Shown: positions 6,337 to 10,279 of the stretch, one piece after another | Layout: every line of letters starts with the position of its first letter | Numbering within the stretch: position 1 is the first letter of the stretch | Assembly: GCA_030635045.1 (NCBI GenBank) | Contig: DAOVZP010000025.1 | Span: forward strand, 1-10,279 | DNA from: Bacteroidota bacterium | GTDB taxonomy: Bacteria; Bacteroidota; Bacteroidia; Bacteroidales; B18-G4 | Direction: 5' to 3' | DNA length: 10,279 bases | Notes under the pieces: generated by a model | The model's input: only the letters and a program-made list of their open reading frames with translations | Told to the model about the DNA's origin: nothing | Databases searched by the model: none | Made by a program: the position numbers and the translations under genes

Positions 6337-7773
6337 ATGGAAAAGAATGCCATCGAGGTATGGGAAAACTGTCTTAAGATAATTAAGGATAACATCCACT
6401 ACCAAAGCTTCAAAACCTGGTTTGTCCCTATTCAGGCACTGAAGCTCGAAAATAGTGTACTTACAATACAGGTGCCCAGCCAGTTCTTTTATGAATGGCT
6501 TGAGGAGCACTATATCAATTTGTTAAAGAAAACCATCAGGAAAGAACTCGGACAGGACGGTCGCCTGGAATACAGCATCATCATGGATAGTTCATTCCAG
6601 TCTAACGATCCTTATTCCATCAAGGTCCCTACATCTAATAAAAGAGCTACTAAGAATCCTGCCGTTCCCATGCCCATCGACATAAACAAAAATGGCGCAA
6701 AAGAAATACCCAACCCTTTCATTATTCCGGGGCTGAAAAAGATCAAAGTCAACTCCCAGCTTGTTGACTCATATTCATTCGACAATTTTGTGGAAGGTGA
6801 CTGCAATCGACTGGCACGTTCAGCCGGTTTTGCAGTATCGGAAAACCCCGGCAAGACCTCTTTCAACCCATTATTGATATATAGCGATGTCGGACTGGGT
6901 AAAACCCACCTTGCGCATGCCATCGGCATTCAGGTAAAAACAAATTTCCCTGAAAAAACGGTTCTTTACGTATCTACTGAACAATTCATTGGCCAGTATA
7001 TCGATTCTGTCAGGAACAACAACCAGAATGACTTCGTTCACTTTTACCAGATGATCGATGTATTGATCATCGATGATATACAATTCCTGGCAGGCAAGGA
7101 AAAGACCCAGGATGTCTTCTTCCATATCTTCAATCACCTGCACCAGAATAGTCATCAGATCGTGATCACATCCGATAAGCCGCCGATAGAGCTTAAAGGT
7201 ATGGAGCCACGCTTGCTTTCGAGGTTTAAGTGGGGACTGGCTGCTGATCTGCAGGCACCTGATTTCGAAACCAGGATCGCCATACTCCAGAAACGGCTTT
7301 ATAATGACGGGATTGAAATGCCACAGGAAGTACTTGAATACCTGGCATATAGCATTAACACCAATATCCGTGAGCTGGAAGGTGCACTGATATCCATCCT
7401 TGCACAATCTTCACTGAATAAAAAGGCAATCACCCTTGAGCTGGCCAAGCAAATGATCGATAAGTTTGTGAAGAGCACATCCAGGGAGATCTCGATCGAC
7501 TATATCCAAAAGGTGGTGTGTGATTATTTCAACATTTCCCTGGATATAATCAATTCGAAGACCAGGAAAAGAGAAATAGTCCAGGCCAGGCAGCTAGCCA
7601 TGTTTTTTGCAAAAAAACACACCAAGGCATCCCTTGCCACTATCGGCCTGCATTGCGGCAATAAAGATCATGCCACCGTTTTACATGCCTGTCGTACAGT
7701 TAACAACCTGATCGATACCGACAAGCAATTCAGGATATACGTAGAAGACCTTGACAAGAAGATCAAAATGTAA
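6337..7773 (+). CDS. dnaA: Chromosomal replication initiator protein DnaA
   Basis: DnaA is the AAA+ ATPase that binds and opens the replication origin and loads the helicase. This 478-residue protein shows all four domains. Domain I (about 1-85, WENCLKIIKDNI onward) is the oligomerisation/helicase-interaction domain. Domain II is a polar linker (about 90-145). The AAA+ domain starts near FDNFVEG (148-154). Walker A is SDVGLGKT (183-190, K189), Walker B is VLIIDD (D246, D247), RLLSR (R292 and R296) corresponds to the E. coli arginine-finger region, and R345 in NIRELEGAL is sensor II. Domain IV ends with the DNA-binding signature around CGNKDHATVLHACRTV (440-455). The first glycine of the usual GxxGxGKT loop is Ser183, which is mildly unusual. 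I chose the ATG at 6337 over an in-frame TTG six bases upstream. There is no Shine-Dalgarno sequence. The gene follows a 364-base A/T-rich leader. Confidence 0.98.
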   Translation: MEKNAIEVWENCLKIIKDNIHYQSFKTWFVPIQALKLENSVLTIQVPSQFFYEWLEEHYINLLKKTIRKELGQDGRLEYSIIMDSSFQSNDPYSIKVPTSNKRATKNPAVPMPIDINKNGAKEIPNPFIIPGLKKIKVNSQLVDSYSFDNFVEGDCNRLARSAGFAVSENPGKTSFNPLLIYSDVGLGKTHLAHAIGIQVKTNFPEKTVLYVSTEQFIGQYIDSVRNNNQNDFVHFYQMIDVLIIDDIQFLAGKEKTQDVFFHIFNHLHQNSHQIVITSDKPPIELKGMEPRLLSRFKWGLAADLQAPDFETRIAILQKRLYNDGIEMPQEVLEYLAYSINTNIRELEGALISILAQSSLNKKAITLELAKQMIDKFVKSTSREISIDYIQKVVCDYFNISLDIINSKTRKREIVQARQLAMFFAKKHTKASLATIGLHCGNKDHATVLHACRTVNNLIDTDKQFRIYVEDLDKKIKM

Positions 7774-7831
7774 TACAGCTTTCATTTCCCCTGAACCACC
7801 TTGCAGCTAAACCTTTCGAATCCTATTGAGC

Positions 7832-8290
7832 ATGAAAATACTTTTCGTTTGTTTGGGCAACATTTGCCGGTCACCCCTCGCTGAAGGCATCCTGAAAAAA
7901 AAGTTTGAAGAACATGCTATCCGGGGTACCATTCATTCTGCGGGTTTCGAACCTTATCATGAGGGGCAGCACCCCGACCCCCGTTCCATCGCAACAGCAA
8001 AGAAGAACCATATAGACATTTCCGGAAAAGTAGCACGCTTATTCAGGCCGGAAGACTTTGACAATTACGATAAGATCCTGGTGATGGACGCCCTGAACTA
8101 TGCTGATGTGATGCGTACTGCGCGGAATGATGAAGACCGCATAAAGGTAGATTACCTGCTAAACCTTATCAATGAAGGCTCTGATGATGAGGTCCCCGAT
8201 CCTTATTATGGCGGCCCTGCAGGATTCGACAAGGTCTATGATATGATGGATCGGGCCTGTGACAGGATCGTTCAGGATCTTCCCGGATAG
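7832..8290 (+). CDS. Low-molecular-weight protein tyrosine phosphatase
   Basis: This 152-residue cytoplasmic phosphatase hydrolyses phosphotyrosine through a cysteinyl-phosphate intermediate. The P-loop C(X)5R(S) is complete at the N-terminus: C7-L-G-N-I-C-R13-S14, with C7 as nucleophile and R13 binding phosphate. The general-acid loop DPYY is present with D123, Y125 and Y126 in VPDPYYGG. Size and layout fit LMW-PTPs, which in bacteria often oppose tyrosine kinases of the polysaccharide-export type or act on other targets; no kinase is visible here. The start is the ATG at 7832, which puts the P-loop cysteine at its usual distance. The in-frame TTG at 7826 is less likely. The gene begins 58 bases after dnaA. 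From memory this pair recurs in Bacteroidota, so it is a conserved neighbour rather than a specific partner. Confidence 0.95.
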   Translation: MKILFVCLGNICRSPLAEGILKKKFEEHAIRGTIHSAGFEPYHEGQHPDPRSIATAKKNHIDISGKVARLFRPEDFDNYDKILVMDALNYADVMRTARNDEDRIKVDYLLNLINEGSDDEVPDPYYGGPAGFDKVYDMMDRACDRIVQDLPG

Positions 8291-8332
8291 AAACAAGCAC
8301 CTGCTTTCGCCCTGCCCTTCCGGGGATTTTTG

Positions 8333-8340
8333 TAATTTCG
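8333..8340 (+). promoter_or_regulatory. Possible Bacteroidota -7 promoter element (TAATTTCG)
   Basis: TAATTTCG differs by one base from the Bacteroidota -7 consensus TAnnTTTG. It sits 19 bases before the ATG of the PLP-enzyme gene, so transcription would give a very short leader. No clear TTG -33 element is present at the expected distance, so the call is weak. Confidence 0.3.
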
Positions 8341-8359
8341 TTTTACAATCGTTTACATT

Positions 8360-9316
8360 ATGCCCATTCCCGACCTGAATACGATACAACTGGCAGCAGA
8401 GCGCATCAAGCCATATATACACAAAACACCGGTGTTGAGCAGTACCGGTATCAATGAGATCACCGGGGGGAACATCTTCTTCAAATGCGAGAACATGCAA
8501 AAGGCCGGCGCTTTTAAGTCACGTGGCGCTTGCAATGCAGTCTTCTCCCTCACTAAAGATCAGCTAAAAAAGGGTGTTGGCACACATTCCTCAGGTAACC
8601 ATGCCCAGGCACTTGCACGAGCCGCCTCGCTGCGCAACACAGATGCATATATTGTCATGCCGGAGACCTCGCCAAAAGTGAAAGTAGCAGCCGTGAAGGC
8701 TTATGGAGGCAAGATCACTTTTTGCAAGCCGACCCTGCAGGCCCGTGAAGAAACGCTGCAAACTATCATCAGCAATACAGGGGCTTTGGAGATACATCCC
8801 TACAACGATTACAGGATCATTGCCGGGCAGGCTACAGCAGCCATGGAGATGCTGGAAGCGATGGGCAAGGTGGATATTATCATGGCTCCTGTTGGCGGAG
8901 GCGGATTGCTCAGCGGCACTGCCCTGAGCACAAAATACTTATCACCGGAAACCATGGTGATCGCTGCAGAGCCTGAGATGGCGGATGATGCATACCGCTC
9001 TTTTCATGAAGGCAGGCTCATCCCGTCAGAAAACCCACTTACCATTGCCGACGGCCTGCTGACCTCCCTCGGCAGCCTCACCTACCCCATCATCACAGAA
9101 TATGTCGATGACATTGTAACTGTTAGCGAAGAGGGCATCATACGGGCCATGCGACTTACCTGGGAACGAATGAAAATAGTAATAGAACCATCAGCAGCAG
9201 TGCCCCTGGCTGCCATACTGGAAAACAAAGTAGAAGTAAAAGGGAAGACAGTCGGGATCATACTTTCAGGGGGGAATGTTGACCTGGATAGCCTGCCGTG
9301 GCTGGAAAAAGAATAA
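8360..9316 (+). CDS. PLP-dependent serine racemase / threonine (serine) dehydratase family enzyme
   Basis: This 318-residue fold-type II PLP enzyme has no C-terminal ACT regulatory domain, unlike biosynthetic IlvA. The PLP-binding lysine is K53 in AGAFKSRGA, the phosphate-binding loop is GGGG at 179-182, and ILSGGN at 301-306 provides the ring-nitrogen serine (S303). S78 in THSSGNHAQ aligns with Ser84 of human serine racemase, the re-face base. E204, A208 and D210 (AAEPEMADD) align with its divalent-metal site Glu210/Ala214/Asp216 at the same spacing. The enzyme could therefore racemise L-serine, deaminate serine or threonine to the 2-oxoacid and ammonia, or do both, as is common in this family. 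The start ATG at 8360 gives the normal N-terminus. The gene follows the phosphatase after 69 bases and precedes the methyltransferase by 18. It probably shares a transcript with the latter. Confidence 0.88.
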   Translation: MPIPDLNTIQLAAERIKPYIHKTPVLSSTGINEITGGNIFFKCENMQKAGAFKSRGACNAVFSLTKDQLKKGVGTHSSGNHAQALARAASLRNTDAYIVMPETSPKVKVAAVKAYGGKITFCKPTLQAREETLQTIISNTGALEIHPYNDYRIIAGQATAAMEMLEAMGKVDIIMAPVGGGGLLSGTALSTKYLSPETMVIAAEPEMADDAYRSFHEGRLIPSENPLTIADGLLTSLGSLTYPIITEYVDDIVTVSEEGIIRAMRLTWERMKIVIEPSAAVPLAAILENKVEVKGKTVGIILSGGNVDLDSLPWLEKE

Positions 9317-9319
9317 AAG

Positions 9320-9340
9320 TATCGAATATCGAATATGAAA
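9320..9340 (+). repeat. Tandem heptad TATCGAA-TATCGAA-TATGAAA running into a start codon
   Basis: Two exact copies of TATCGAA are followed by the related TATGAAA. The third unit contains the ATG (9335) of the methyltransferase gene. Together they fill nearly all of the 18-base gap between the two genes. This may be a short relic of an intergenic repeat or simply an A/T-rich translation-initiation region. Confidence 0.5.
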
Positions 9341-10042
9341 AAAGGCAATTTATATTTAATCCCCACATTACTCGGCGACAGCCCTGTGGATGATGTTCTG
9401 CCGGGAAGCATGAAGAATATTCTCGGGAATATCAAGCATTTCGTTGTCGAGGATCTGCGCACAGCAAGGCGTTTTCTGAAAAAGCTTGACAAATCGACTG
9501 ATATTGATTCATTAAGCTTTTATCTGCTCAATGAGCATAGTGTTTCAGAGGATTTACCGGATATGTTAAAACCATTGAATGAAGGACAAGACCTTGGCCT
9601 CATGTCGGAGGCAGGTACGCCCTGTGTTGCGGATCCCGGAGCATCCCTGGTGTCGCTTGCACATGAAAACAATATCAGGGTCATCCCCCTAAGCGGCCCT
9701 TCCTCCATCACCCTGGCCCTGATGGCTTCAGGCTTCAACGGACAAAACTTTGTGTTTCACGGATATCTGCCTGTCGATAACAGAAGCAGGGCCACAGCCA
9801 TTCGAAAACTTGAGCAGGATGCTTACCGCAAAGATCAAACACAGATCTTTATTGAAACCCCATACCGCAACATGAAAATGTTTGAAAGCATCATGGGAAA
9901 CTGCAGTCCGGAAACAAGGCTTTGCGTGGCTGCAAACCTCACCACTGCAGATGAAATGATCAAAACCCTCCCCGTGGCAAAATGGAAAAAAAATCCGCCG
10001 GCCATTAATAAACAACCGGCGGTATTCCTTCTTTATAAATAG
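9335..10042 (+). CDS. RsmI-like SAM-dependent methyltransferase (tetrapyrrole methylase fold)
   Basis: This 235-residue protein belongs to the tetrapyrrole methylase-fold superfamily, which uses S-adenosylmethionine. Its closest recognisable relative is RsmI, the 16S rRNA C1402 ribose 2'-O-methyltransferase. Matching motifs are LYLIPTLLGD at 6-15, MSEAGTPCVADPG at 90-102 (RsmI DAGTPxxSDPG), PLSGPSSITLALMASG at 118-133 and the IETPYRN element at 173-179 (RsmI ESPHR). It is shorter than typical RsmI (about 280 residues) and lacks the C-terminal RsmI helix-turn-helix domain, ending soon after an NKQPAVFLLYK strand. It is therefore probably the Bacteroidota paralogue annotated only as a SAM-dependent methyltransferase; the substrate is unproven. 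The ATG at 9335 has no Shine-Dalgarno sequence and lies within a short heptad repeat. The gene faces slyD convergently. Confidence 0.85.
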   Translation: MKKGNLYLIPTLLGDSPVDDVLPGSMKNILGNIKHFVVEDLRTARRFLKKLDKSTDIDSLSFYLLNEHSVSEDLPDMLKPLNEGQDLGLMSEAGTPCVADPGASLVSLAHENNIRVIPLSGPSSITLALMASGFNGQNFVFHGYLPVDNRSRATAIRKLEQDAYRKDQTQIFIETPYRNMKMFESIMGNCSPETRLCVAANLTTADEMIKTLPVAKWKKNPPAINKQPAVFLLYK

Positions 10043-10062
10043 TACAACCTATCAGGTACTAC

Positions 10063-10126
10063 TGAAATCTGAAATCTGAAGTCTGAAATTTGAATTCATA
10101 TTTCAGACTTCAGATTTCAGATTTCA
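10063..10126. repeat. 64-base near-perfect palindrome made of TGAAATC-type heptads
   Basis: The left arm 10063-10089 is exactly the reverse complement of the right arm 10100-10126 (27 bp). The centre TTGAATTCAT is also symmetrical except for its outermost pair (10090/10099), so only one of 32 pairs mismatches. The left arm and centre read as five 7-base units: TGAAATC, TGAAATC, TGAAGTC, TGAAATT and TGAATTC. It lies between the convergent ends of the methyltransferase and slyD genes. It could act as a bidirectional terminator, although no T-tract follows, or be a dispersed palindromic intergenic repeat. Confidence 0.85.
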
Positions 10127-10132
10127 ACTATC

Positions 10133-10279
10133 TTAATGCTGACGTCCTTCATCCCCATGCACATGCCCGTGCTCGATCTCTTCGGGTGTAGCTTCACGAA
10201 TATCAAGGATCTCTCCCTTGAAGTGGAGGTTGGTACCCGCAAGAGGATGGTTGAAATCCATCTTCACTTTGTCGTCTGA
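10133..10279 (-). CDS. slyD: SlyD-type FKBP peptidyl-prolyl cis-trans isomerase (3' end only)
   Basis: The minus strand is open from the right edge to a TAA at 10135-10133, encoding the last 48 residues of a protein. The segment MDFNHPLAGTNLHFKGEIL followed by IREATPEEIEHGHVHG matches the C-terminal part of the SlyD FKBP domain (E. coli NHMLAGQNLKF and IREATEEELAHGHVHG). SlyD is a cytosolic prolyl isomerase and chaperone whose His-rich tail binds nickel and other metals. Here the tail is short, ending HGHVHGDEGRQH, so it keeps the HGHVHG motif but lacks the long His/Cys/Asp-rich extension of E. coli. The start and the insert-in-flap domain are outside the window. It is transcribed convergently to the methyltransferase, with the large palindrome between them. 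Confidence 0.9.
   Translation of the reverse strand, partial: SDDKVKMDFNHPLAGTNLHFKGEILDIREATPEEIEHGHVHGDEGRQH

Noticed and set aside
6871..7407. 178-codon open frame on the minus strand inside dnaA
   Set aside because: It is antisense to the conserved AAA+ domain with no family resemblance.
8301..8332. Terminator hairpin after the phosphatase gene (CCC...GGGG followed by T-run)
   Set aside because: The stem would be only three to four pairs; the T-run alone is not enough.
1..10279. CRISPR array, tRNA, rRNA, insertion sequence or phage genes
   Set aside because: I saw no regularly spaced repeats, cloverleaf-like sequence, transposase, integrase or structural phage genes; the genes are housekeeping or metabolic.

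Overview
This window looks like a chromosomal segment from a member of the Bacteroidota. Three things suggest this. The protein sequences have a Bacteroidota flavour, most clearly in DnaA and in the short RsmI-like methyltransferase. Almost no gene start has a Shine-Dalgarno sequence; the starts are preceded by A/T-rich DNA instead. A low-molecular-weight tyrosine phosphatase and an RsmI-like SAM methyltransferase lie just downstream of dnaA, an arrangement I recall from this phylum. I cannot place it more finely. Nothing in the window looks like a phage, transposon, CRISPR array, tRNA or rRNA. It is mostly a housekeeping and metabolic region.

Region 1 (1-4467) is a purine-oxidation operon on the + strand: the 3' part of xdhC, then the FeS/FAD subunit and the molybdenum subunit of xanthine dehydrogenase. 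The genes are separated by 5 bases and by a 1-base stop/start overlap. The large subunit keeps the residues that define a purine hydroxylase rather than an aldehyde oxidase.

Region 2 (4492-5972) holds a ten-helix DMT/EamA-family transporter followed 5 bases later by a YigZ/IMPACT-family protein. Region 3 (5973-6336) is a strongly A/T-rich 364-base non-coding stretch ahead of dnaA. It contains a perfect 10-bp hairpin, a 14-bp palindrome and an imperfect direct repeat around TTTTAGATAC. It has no convincing DnaA box.

Region 4 (6337-10042) is dnaA, a low-molecular-weight protein tyrosine phosphatase, a serine racemase/threonine dehydratase-type PLP enzyme and a short RsmI-like methyltransferase, all on the + strand. 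Region 5 (10043-10279) is a convergent junction. A 64-base near-perfect palindrome built from 7-base TGAAATC-like units separates the methyltransferase from the 3' end of a SlyD-type FKBP prolyl isomerase on the - strand.

I see no convincing undescribed multi-gene system. The items most worth a second look are the heptad palindrome, the heptad repeat that runs into the methyltransferase start codon, the motif-rich dnaA leader without DnaA boxes, and the serine racemase-like active site.
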